NCBI GenBank assembly: GCA_950097015.1
Contig: CATNEN010000034.1
Span: 6,280,501-6,344,500 of the forward strand
Length of the DNA: 64,000 bases
Source of the DNA: Macrostomum hystrix
Lineage: Eukaryota > Platyhelminthes > Macrostomidae
Direction of reading: 5' to 3'
Part shown: in pieces, positions 32,701-44,700 of the stretch
Numbering within the stretch: position 1 is the first letter of the stretch
How the letters are laid out: each line of letters opens with the position of its first letter
Notes under the pieces: generated by a model
The model's database searches: none
Told to the model about the DNA's origin: nothing
What the model saw: only the letters and a program-made list of their open reading frames with translations
Translations under genes and position numbers: made by a program

Positions 32701-35700
32701 TCCCTCACCCCAGTCTCCCTCACCACAGTCTCCCTCAACCCAGTCTCCCTCACCCCAATCTCCCTCACCTCAGTCTCCCTCACCCCAGTCTCTCTCACCC
32801 GTCTCCCTCAACCCAGTCTCCCTCACCTCAGTCTCCCTCACCTCAGTCTCCCTCATCCCAGTCTCTCTCAACTCAGTCTCCCTCACCTCAGTTCGGGTCT
32901 CCCGCACAGAGACGGTCGGTTCGCCGCTCTCCATGAAGCCGCCGCGCAGCCGCCCAGCGAACTGCTGGCGGTGGTCTCGCACCTGATCGCTGCGCTGATC
33001 CACCGAAGGCTGCAATTCGTTAAAAAATTAGTTTTTTATGCTTTGACGTTTTTTCTAAAGTCAAATCGATGAACTCCAAGCGCTTGATAGATGCAGACTA
33101 ACTAATGGAGTATTGTCACGCGAAATATTTATCAGTCAACCAACAGGAACCGAAGGGTACAAGGGAGAAACACAGGCAGAGATGAAAAATAAGGAAATTA
33201 ATAATCTGGGACTAGACAGGCCAAATGAAACCTGATTCCAGCTAAGAGAAAATTTTTACGATCCCTTGTGATGGGGCGTGTCTACACATTGGGTTTGCCA
33301 CCCAACCATCACCGCACGAGCTGGGTCATGGACTATTGTACAGAGATTTTTTATGAGCAATGAGGGAATAGACTTTATCTAACGAATGAGCATAATGTAC
33401 TTAGAGTCCGTTATAACAACTGTTTAAAAGAGTTAAAGAAAATATTCAGATGAGAGAGTCAGATGAGAGTCAGATGAGAGAGTCAGATGAGAGAGTCAGA
33501 TAAGAGAGTCAGATGAGGGAGTCAGATGAGAGAGTCAGATTAGAGAGTCAGATAAGAGTCAGATGAGAGAGTCAGATGAGAGAGTCAGATAAGAGAGTCA
33601 GATGAGAGATGAGAGAGTCAGATGAGAGAGTCATATGAGAGAGTCAGATGAGAGAGTCAGATGAGAGAGTCAGATGAGAGAGTCAGGTGAGAGAGTCAGA
33701 TGAGAGTCAGATGAGAGAGTCAGGTGAGAGAGTCAGATGAGAGTCAGATGAGAGAGTCAGGTGAGAGAGTCAGATGAGAGAGTCAGATGAGAGAGTCAGA
33801 TGAGAGAGTCATATGAGAGAGTCAGATAAGAGAGTCAGATGAGAGAGTCAGATGAGAGAGTCAGATAAGAGAGTCAGATGAGAGAGTCAGATGAGAGAGT
33901 CAGATGAGAGAGTAAGATGAGAGAGTCAGATGAGAGAGTCAGGTGAGAGAGTCAGATGAGAGAGTCAGATGAGAGAGTCAGGTGAGAGAGTCAGATGAGA
34001 GAGTCAGATGAGAGAGTCAGATGAGAGAGTCAGATGAGAGAGTCAAATGAGAGAGTCAGATGAGAGAGTCAGATGAGAGAGTTAGATGAGAGAGTCAGAT
34101 GAGAGAGTCAAATGAGAGAGTCAGATGAGAGAGTCAGATGAGAGAGTCAGATGAGAGAGTCAGACAGAGGATAAATTCAAGCCCGCATATGTATTTGCTA
34201 CCCCACTTAGGCCTCACCCTCTGTTGCTGCTGCTGCTGCTGCTCGTCATTAGACACCTGGGACAATCTGCTCTTCTAAAATGGTTTCCAAGTATATACAT
34301 GGAGAAATAAAAGTGCAGCTCGGAATGTGGCGCAAATGCAAGAACAGGGCATGGAATCAGAACACAGAGAGTCACTCACCCGCTTGCTAAGGCTCTCCTG
34401 CAGCATTCTGGGGTCGGCGTAGGCAAAGCCTTTTGATTTGCGCTGCAATGTGAATTTTAAAAAATTATACTAGCTTGGCCATGCATTTTTGTAGAAAAAA
34501 AGTTGCAAATTCACTGCTTAAATTGCGAATTAACAATTATTAGCCAAGCTTTTGCTAGTTCTGCGCTCATTCATTTTAAATAATATCAAGAAAGTTGGTG
34601 CTAAAACATTTTTTCAGAAGAAAATTAAGCAAGAAAAATTAAAGTAAAAACTATTAGAAAAATCGGAATAAGAAAAAAAATTGTAATAGTGTCTAAGAAA
34701 TGTATATACGAGGCCTGTCCCAAAAGTAGTGTTACTTTTGATTATATCTTTTGTTCTGATGGTTCAAATAACGTGATTTTACACAGTCTTATAGCGGCAA
34801 GTCTCTTCTTTATATTAATTCAAATCTTTTTTCTAACAGACTAGGGAAATAGAAGTTATCAACGAAAAACTAACAGGACCTCAAACATAGACTTACAGTA
34901 AGTCTCGTAGCCCTCGTAAGCCCTCGTAAAAAGCGGGATTTCTAAAAGAGGCTGTTACGAATAAGGAATTTAAAATGAACTGCTCTAGAAAACGGGCGTT
35001 TTTAAGAACCACACTTACGGCAGTCTTAGAAACACACCAATGAAAGGTTTTAAAGAAACACTAAAAAATTAGGATCGAAAAAACTGATAATAAAATGGGT
35101 TTTTAATAAACATACACAACAAGAGGTTTCTAAGAAACACGAATAATAAATTTGTTTCTAAGAGACATAAAATAAAGTGGTTTCGAAAAAACAGAGTAAG
35201 AGGTTTTCCAAGAAACATACACAACAAAAGGTTTCCAAGAAACACGAATAATAAATATGTTTCCAAGAAACGCAGCTACGGTAGATTATTTAAAAAAAGA
35301 ATTTACGAGACAGGCTTCTAAGCACCCCACATAACAGAGATGTTTCTAAGAAACACATGAAGGGTAAATATTCTTCCATTTCTAAGAAACGTACGAGCCA
35401 AACCCAAAAACTGAAACAAAAAGTTACTCACATCGGCAGCCCCTGTTCGGCCGCTACGTCGCACAGCCTCCTCGCTGGCCAAGCCGACCGCTGTCCAGGC
35501 AGGACCTGGCGGATAACGAAATGCCCTCTGGCCGAAGTTCACATCCACAGTCTGGTCGCGAACGCACACGGTAGGATAGTAGGCGTCGCTGACACGAGCG
35601 GCAGGCGGCAGCGAGTAGGCCTGGCCCAGCGACTGGCCATTCTTGGCGAACGCCACCGTGCCGGTGCCCAAGTCCAGGTAGCAGCCGACTACATCGCCGC

Positions 35701-38700
35701 CGTTGAAGGGCTCGCCGTAGACGTCGATCTGATCGTTGTGCATTTTCTTGCCCTGAGACCCGGCCAGCCCGAAGCCGTCTGGATCGGCGCCGTAGGCCCA
35801 GCCGTGCTGGTCACGACCGGCGTCCAGGCTGCCCGACTCGGTGGTCCAGCCAGCTCTGGTCAGGCCCGAAGAATGCGACTCCAGCGGCTCCACCTAGGGT
35901 TTGGGTGAGCACACGCTTGGCCATTTCCATTCACATCTTAAATTTCACCCTTAGTCTCACTGCTGCACCCTTCATCTCACTGCTGCACCTTCATCTCAAT
36001 GCTGCACCCTTCATCTCACTGCTGCACCCTTCATCTCACTGCTGCACCCTTCATCTCACTGCTGCACCCTTCATCTCAATGCTGCACCCTTCATCTCACT
36101 GCTGCACCCTTCATCTCACTGCTGCACCCTTCATCTCAATGCTGCACCCTTCATCTCACTGCTGCACCCTTCATCTCACTGCTACACCCTTCATCTCACT
36201 GCTGCACCCTTCATCTCACTGCTGCACCCTTCATCTCACTGCTGCATCATTCATCTCACTGCTGCATCATTCATCTCACTGCTGCACCCTTCATCTCACT
36301 GCTGCACCCTTCATCTAAGCATCCCACCCTTCATCTTGCAACGGTTATTGTAGACAAACCTCGTAGTAGAATCGGCCTGAACCGGCCACAGGCCGCACAC
36401 CCTTGGCTGCCCGCACTCCCTGCCAGCCGAAGCCAAGCCTGCCCTGCGCCGACGCTCCGTCCGGTCCCAGCGCCATGCCCGGCCCGGTGACGTCATACTG
36501 ATTTAGTCGCCAAGCTTTGGGATTATCTGCGCGCTGATTGACCGGCGCGAGGCCGACCGGGCGCCACGGGCCGCCGGGCAGGTGAAGCAGCGGACTGGCC
36601 GGATTGTCGCCGAAGTTCCAGCGCAGGATGGCGCCGTTTCTGGCGCAGGCCGCCGGGAAGAAGGTCTCGGACCGCATCTCCCTGGCGGATGAGAGGTGGA
36701 GGGGTTGAGTCAAGCTGCCATAGAGTTTGGTGGGTCAAGCTACCATAGATTTTGGTGGGTCAAGCTGCCATAGAGTTTGGTGGGTCAGGCTGCCATAGAG
36801 TTTGGTGGGTCAAGCTGCCATAGAGTTTGGTGGGTCAAGCTGCCATAGAGTTTGGTGGGTCAAGCTGCCATAGAGTTTGGTAGGTCAAGCTGCCATAGAG
36901 TTTAGTGGGTCAAGCTGCCATAGAGTTTGGTGGGTCAGGCTGCCATAGAGTTTGGTGGGCCAGGCTGCCATAGAGTTTGGTGGGTCAAGCTCCCATAGAG
37001 TTTGGTGGGTCAAGCATCAGTTGTGTTAAGCTTTAGTTGGTAAGTCTCGACCAAATATTGTACAGATATTTTGCACAAAACTTTATTGTACTGAAATATC
37101 TTCAAATTAACCCAAAGTATTTATGTGCCAAACAATTCAATCTCACTTAGCTTAAAAAATCAAGCATTCACGGCCCAAGCATCATAATTAATATAAGTCA
37201 GACAGAAATAGTAAAATAACTCATTGACAATAATAATAAATAAATCATAAAAATAAAACTGATTTGCAGCTCTTGATTCAGTTGCTCAGATTTTAGATCT
37301 CGAATCATTAATCAGCTAGAATGCCAGATGATATACCAAAGAGCTATTCAGTAAAAGTACGGCATTTCATCACGGAAATGAGAATATATTAGCAAAAAAC
37401 CGCGTCTGTCGTTTAGAGGCTGGTGAGGGCAGTGTGAATAGGGGCCTATTTGGTAGGTGAATAGCTGGCAGTGAATGCTCTCTCACCTGGCCAAGCTGAA
37501 GGCCTGTCCCTGTTCCACCCCGTTGACGGAGTACAGCACGAGGCCGCTGTCCAGATCCAGAGCGGCTCCGACCACGTCGCCAGGCCGCAGCCGGCAGCCG
37601 TAGTCGTCTACCTGGCCTGCAGTGCATTTGGTGGCCTGGCGGCCGTCAGGGCCGGCGCCGAAGCCGAAGCCGTGCGCGTCGGCGACGCCCAGTCGCAGGC
37701 CGGCCGACGCTGTAGCCCAGCCTATGCGGGAATCGACATCGGCGGCGGCGTCGACTTTGCGACCATGCGGCAGGTCGACGACGACCTCGAAGTACCACTG
37801 GCCGCCGTTGCGGACGCCGGAGTCGGCCCGGCCGCCAAGCCAGTCAGCGCCAGGGCAGGCCAGCGTCAGCGGCGGAGATTGTCGTCTTTCGACATCGTCG
37901 CCGACAGCAACGGAGGCGCCGGAACCGTCAACGTCGGCGTCGAGAGGAGTAAGGAACCAACGCCGCGGCCGGATCGCGTCCAGCTCTGGCCGTCGATCCA
38001 GCTGTTCGCGAGCTTGAAGCGTCGACTGCTGCTGCTGCAGCTGCTGCTGATAGTCCATGGGTGTGCTCTGGGCCTGATGATAATAGGAGGCCGTGATGGC
38101 AGCGCTGCCGGTGCCGTTCAAGCCAGGCGCCGGTAAGTGCGACTCGTAGTTAAAAGCGTCCTCTGCAAATGACGAGCGAACTCAATTAAGCTCATGACCA
38201 CAGACTACTCAAGCTCATGACCACAGTCTACTAAAGCTCATGACCACAGTCTACTCAAGCTCATGACCTCAGTCTACTCAAGCTCATGACCTCAGTCTAC
38301 TCAAGCTCATGACAAGTCTACTCAAACTCATGACCTCAGTCTACTCAAACTCATGACCTCAGTCTACTCAAGCTCATGACCTCAGTCTACTCAAACTCAT
38401 GACCTCAGTCTACTCAAACTCATGACCTCAGTCTACTCAAACTCATGACCTCAGTCTACTCAAGCTCATGACCTCAGTCTACTCAAACTCATGACCTCAG
38501 TCTACTCAAGCTCATGACCTCAGTCTACTCAAGCTCATGACCTCAGTCTACTCAAGCTCATGACCTCAGTCTACTCAAGCTCATGAACTCAGTCTACTCA
38601 AACTCATGACCACATTCTACTCAAACTCATGACCACATTCTACTCAAACTCATGACCACATTCTACGCATTATCATGACCACAATAAACATAAACATATG

Positions 38701-41700
38701 ATCAGCCATGATCTTGGACGCTCAAAAAACCCAACTACCACAATAAACTCACTGTCGTGAGCATTGTGCTCACCTTTCTTGCGGAAACTCTTTCGCATGC
38801 CGGGCGTGATTAGGGCCTCCGGGTACGGGCCGAGAGTCTGATCATTTATCTGGCCCCTGGTTGGCCCAGTATAGTTCCAGTTGCGCTTGAATGTGCCAGG
38901 AATGAGCGGCTTGGCTGGCTTCTCTGGCGACTTCAGCCTGAAATCAATCATAGAAGATGTCTCTGTGTTTAGCTGCTGCTCATTGAAAACTATAAGATAG
39001 AGTCATAGACGATTGAAGGGGAATTGCGTCATGCAAACTGTAGCTAGTCATTTTTATAGAGAATATAATAAAATAAGGGCTTAAAATGACGGATATGAGA
39101 GAATGAAGATCTGGGATAATGAGGATCTGGGAAAAGAGGATCTGGGAGAATGAGGAACTGGGAGGATTAGGATATGGAAGAATGAGGATCTGCAATAATA
39201 AGGATCTGGGAGAATTGGGATCTGGGAGAATGAGGAACTGGGGAGGATAAGGATCTGGGAGAATGAGGATCTGGAAGAATGAGGATCTGGGAGAATGAGG
39301 ATCTGGGAGAATCATCCCATTTGAGAAGAATGAGTCTATGTAATTAGGAAGATATGAAGATGGAAGGGAAAAATCATTAGCCGAAGCTCACCTGAAGAAG
39401 CCGTGATGCTCAACCACTGCCCGCCAGAGCCGCTTGGCCAGCCGGCCCGAGGCGCATTTGAATTCCACAACTCGCTCGCCGCGCCAATCAGAATCGGCCG
39501 GCCGGAGGGCGATGCGTAGAGAGCAGCGCTTGTAGGACACTCGCATGATCTTTGGCCAGGAGAAGCGGTTGATGCGCAGGCTGTTGCGGTAGACCAGCAC
39601 TCCGCTGTGATAGACACCAACGTAGACTTCCTCGCCGCGGCAGTCGCGAGCTTCGTGCATGTCAACGCCGTACATGGCCAACTTTTTAGCGTTCTGCAGG
39701 AAGCGCAGATCGGCCTCCTCGGGGGTCATGCCGCTGTGCGTGCGGTGCAGCTCGCTCACCCGCTCCTGCAGCTCGCGATGGGCGCGGAACTCCTCGGGGC
39801 AGAAGGGGCAGTCCTGCAGTTCAGATGCAGAGCCAATTGGAGTCTAAGCAAGTCTATGCAAACGGCACTATTTAGATGACGAGGCTAAACCAAAGTCATA
39901 GTTACTCCTGCCATTTGCCTGAACGTGTTGACTTGAGATGGGAATGTGATATGGAATGGGATGTGAGATGGAATGGGGATGTGATATGGAATGGGGATGT
40001 GATATGGAATGGGGATGTTTAGAATACTTAGAATTTAGGACTACACAATCACACAGAGGGGATAAAACTATGATCTGGGGGAGCTGATTGAGCAGGTCAC
40101 TCAGTTTCAAGATCACTCCGTTTCTAGATCTATTTGTTTCTAGATCACTCCGTTTCTAGATCTATTTGTTTCTAGATCACTCTGTTTCTATTATAGATCA
40201 CTCCGTTTCTACATCACTCCGTCTTAAGTTACTAAATTTCTAGACCAGTCAATTTGTAGATCACTCCGTTTCTAGATCACTCCGTTTCTAGATCACTCCG
40301 TTTCTAGGTCACTCCGTTTCTTGATTAATCCGTTTCTAGATCACTACGTTACTAGATTACTCCGTTTCTTGATCACTCCGTTTCTTAATCACTCCGTTTC
40401 TTAATCACTCCGTTTCTAGATCACTCCGTTTCTAGATCACTCCGTTTCTAGATCACTCCGTTTCTAGATCACTCCGTTTCTAGATCACTCCGTTTCTAGA
40501 TCACTCCGTTTCTAGGTCACTCCGTTTCTAGATTAATCCGTTTCTAGATCACTCCGTTTCTAGATCAATTTGTTTCTAGATCACTCCGTTTCTAGATCAC
40601 TCCGTTTCTAGATCACTCCGTTTCTAGATTAATCCGTTTCTAGATCACTCCGTTTCTAGATCACTCCGTTTCTAGATCACTCCGTTTCTAGATCAATCCG
40701 TTTCTAGATCACTCCGTTTCTAGATCACTCCGTTTCTAGATCACTCCGTTTCTAGATCACTCCGTTTCTAGATTAATCCGTTTCTAGATCACTCCGTTTC
40801 TAGATCAATTTGTTTCTAGATCACTCCGTTTCTAGATCAATCCGTTTCTAGATCACTCCGTTTCTAGATCACTCCGTTTCTAGGTCACTCCGTTTCTAGA
40901 TCACTCCGTTTCTAGATCACTCCGTTTCTACATCACTCCGTCTTAAGTTACTAAATTTCTAGACCAGTCAATTTGTAGATCACTCCGTTTCTAGATCACT
41001 CCGTTTCTAGGTCACTCCGTTTCTAGGTCACTCCGTTTCTAGGTCACTCCGTTTCTAGGTCACTCCGTTTCTAGGTCACTCCGTTTCTAGGTCACTCCGT
41101 TTCTAGATTAATCCGTTTCTAGATCACTCCGTTTCTAGATCTGGGGGAGCTGGTTGAGCAAGAAGCTCTAATGTGAAGCATCCGGCGATTTCGTTGGAGC
41201 GGAGGAGGAGGGGTGGGCGCGACAGGCGGGCTGATTTGCATTCGTGTTGGCCCGGGGAGGGAAGAGGATATTATTATAAAAAAATCCCAATCCCATTTCG
41301 TCTCTTGAATTTGAAGAGACGACAGGAAAATTCCAATGAAACTTCGCGAGCAGAATTCATAAGTACAATTTTCAGCTAGATAAACTTGTATTCAGACTCC
41401 ACGCCAATTGAAAGTACTTTCTATGCAATCATAAAAATAGTATACGCATTCGGATGAACAGAATCTAGACAGAAAGAACCCGACAGCTCTGCTGATTGGG
41501 GTTGCAGAGAGCTGATGAAGCTAACTATTTTGTCAGACCCCTGCTCCACACGCCTGAGAGGAATCTTCATTTGGGAACAAAGCTAGCAAATGTACTCAAA
41601 GGCACACTCTGAGAGCCACTTACTCAGCTATGAAGAAAAAGCTTATGACACTCAAGAGACAAGTTTTATTTAACTTTCTGCTAACAAACCAACAAAGAAC

Positions 41701-44700
41701 CCATACCCACTTTCCTAAATTGTTGATGTGCAGTTTTGATGTCACTGGCTCACACAATCACTATGTCACATCATCTTTTGAGTCCTTCTTTTCGAAAGGC
41801 ACATTGTCCTTAAGTTTTTCTGTCTTAAGTCACTCCGTCTATAAGTCACTTTGCTTTAAGTCCCAATGTCTCGAAGTCAGTTAATAGACACTTCATTTCA
41901 AGGTCAGTCCGTCTATAAGTTACTCAATTTCTAGATCAATTAATTTGTAAATCACTCTGTTTCTATATCACTAAGTTTCTAGATCACTCCGTTTCTAGAT
42001 CAATCCGTTTCTAGATCACTCCGTTTCTAGATCACTCCGTTTCTAGATCAATCCGTTTCTAGATCACTCCGTTTCTAGATCACTCCGTTTCTAGATCACT
42101 CCGTTTCTACACCACTCCGTCTTAAGTTACTAAATTTCTAGACCAGTCAATTTGTAGATCATTCCGTTTCTAGATCACTCCGTTTCTAGATCACTCCGTT
42201 TCTAGATCACTTCGTTTCTAGATCACTCCGTTTCTAGGTCATTCCGTTTCTAGGTCACTCCGTTTCTAGATCACTCCATTTCTAGATCAATTTATTTCTA
42301 GATCACTCCGTTTCTAGGTCACTCTGTTTCTAGATCACTCCGTTTCTACATCACTCCGTCTTAAGTTACTAAATTTCTAGACCAGTCAATTTGTAGATCA
42401 CTCCGTTTCTAGATCACTCCGTTTCTAGATCACTCCGTTTCTAGATCACTTCGTTTCTAGATCACTCCGTTTCTAGGTCATTCCGTTTCTAGGTCACTCC
42501 GTTTCTAGATCACTTCGTTTCTAGATCAATTTGTTTCTAGATCACTCCGTTTCTAGGTCACTCTGTTTATAGATCACTCCGTTTCTAGATCACTCCGTTT
42601 CTACATCACTCCATCTAAGGTTACTATATTTCTAGACCAGTCAATTTGTAGATCACTCCGTTTCTAGATCACTCCGTTTCTAGGTCACTCCGTTTCTAGA
42701 TTAATCCGTTTCTAGATCACTCCGTTACTAGATTACTCCGTTTCTTGATCACTCCGTTTCTAGATCACTCCGTTTCTAGATCACTCCGTTTCTAGATCAC
42801 TCCGTTTCTAGATCACTCCTTTTCTAGATTAATCCGTTTCTAGATCACTCCGTTTCTAGATCACTCCGTTTCTAGATCACTCCGTCTTAAGTTACTAAAT
42901 TTCTAGATCAGTCAATTTGTAGATCACTCCGTTTCTAGATCACTCTATTTCTAGGTCACTTCGTCAAAAATTCACTCCATCTGCAAGTCTGATGCAAAAA
43001 CGAAGGATCGCGCCCTCACCTGCAGATAGGTGAGGTCGCCAACCCTGGCATTAGTTAGGTCGTGGTCGCCAATTTCGGATTGCACAACATAGCTGCCCAG
43101 CACAATGTAGGTGGTGAACGAGCACGGCAGGATGTCGGCCATGAGGTTCTGGCGAATCTGCAGCGCCATGTAGTACCGGGTGAGGTTGTCGCGCAGATTC
43201 TCCGGGTCGGGCGGGTAGAACTTCACCATGAACTCCAGCTTCCATTCGTTCTCTGCTCGGTGGGTGGCAGGGAGGCGAGAATGGATTCGCTTTGAGCAAC
43301 CTATCCTTAAGCCGCAGCTAATCGTGCTACCCCCAATCTGGTACCCAATTTACAACTGGGTGAACTGAAGCGATGCGAACTAAAACCGATGGACAGAAAA
43401 AATATTGTGCCGCTATAAATCGAGGTCAATCAGTTTAAGCTCGCTGGAACCGATGAGTCATCGAGTCTTTCTCTGTAAGTAAGAAATGGCAAGACCCAGA
43501 AGCTGGTCGTCTTGGCAACAATAATCATAACAAACTAGAACATGCTTATTCTACAAGAGAATTATCTGAGGGGTTTCACAAGCTTTAAGCAAGAAACACA
43601 CAAAACTCGCCACTTGAACTGATTCACATTCGCGGAAAGAGAATTTTCCAAACAGAATTACAACTTGCCCAACATTCTTCACTCGCTATGTAGAAAAAAA
43701 ATAATTCTAATCAATGCAAAGTTTTTAAACCAGCCCCAGAACCCCCTTTAAGGCCACAACGATATCGGTTGGGGGTGATTGGATGCAGATGCAGTAAGGG
43801 AGATGAGAGAAAGGCTATAAAGTTTGGAAAGATTTCAATAATTTGTTTCGCATGCTTTTTAGCAATTTTTTTTTACTTTGCATTCGAAGAACGAAACAAT
43901 TTTTTAGTTGGTAAGCAAAGTCAGGTGAGACAAGCTTCTAAACCCAAAAATTAAAGCCCTTTCAATACCTCACAACTGTCTAATCTCTCACCTGTCTCAT
44001 ATCTCTCCTGTCTCATCTCTCGTCTGTCTCATCTCTCGTCTGTCTCGTCTCTTTTCTGTCTCGTCTCTCTCCATCTCATCTCTCTCCTGTCTCGTCTCTC
44101 TCCTGTCTCGTCTCTTTTCTGTCTCGTCTCTCTCCTATCTCCTCTCTCTCCTGTCTCGTCTCTCTCCTGTCTCGTCTCTCTCCTGTCTCATCTCTCTCCT
44201 GTCTCGTCTCTCTCCTATCTCATCTCTCTCCTGTCTCATCTCTCTCCTGTCTCGTCTCTCTCCTGTCTCGTCTCTCTCCTGTCTCATCTCTCTCCTGTCT
44301 AATCTCTCTCCTGTCTCATCTCTCTCCTGTCTTATCTCTTTCCTGTCTAATCTCTCTCCTGTCTCATCTCTCTCCTGTCTTATCTCTCTCCTGTCTCATC
44401 TCTCTCCTGTCTTATCTCTCTCCTGTCTCGTCTCTCTCCTGTCTCATCTCTCTCCTGTCTTATCTCTCTCCTGTCTCATCTCTCTCCTGTCTAATCTCTC
44501 TCCTGTCTCATCTCTCTCCTGTCTTATCTCTCTCCTGTCTCATCTCTCTCCTGTCTTATCTCTCTCTTGTCTCATCTCTCTCCTGTCTTATCTCTCTCCT
44601 GTCTTATCTCTCTCCTGTCTCATCTCTCTCCTGTCTTATCTCTCTTCTGTCTCATCTCTCTCCTGTCTAATCTCTCTCCTGTCTCATCTCTCTCCTGTCT

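Noticed and set aside
31874-32986. A 370-codon plus-strand [11 protein letters not shown] open frame
   Set aside because: It is the antisense of the 15-nt donor array in intron 13 and of exon 13. Proline/serine periodicity is due to the repeat.
39781-39813. A zinc finger in 4.1 exon 6 (DCPFC ... H ... H)
   Set aside because: Spacing to the histidines does not fit C2H2, and the residues align with the normal F2 loop of 4.1 proteins.
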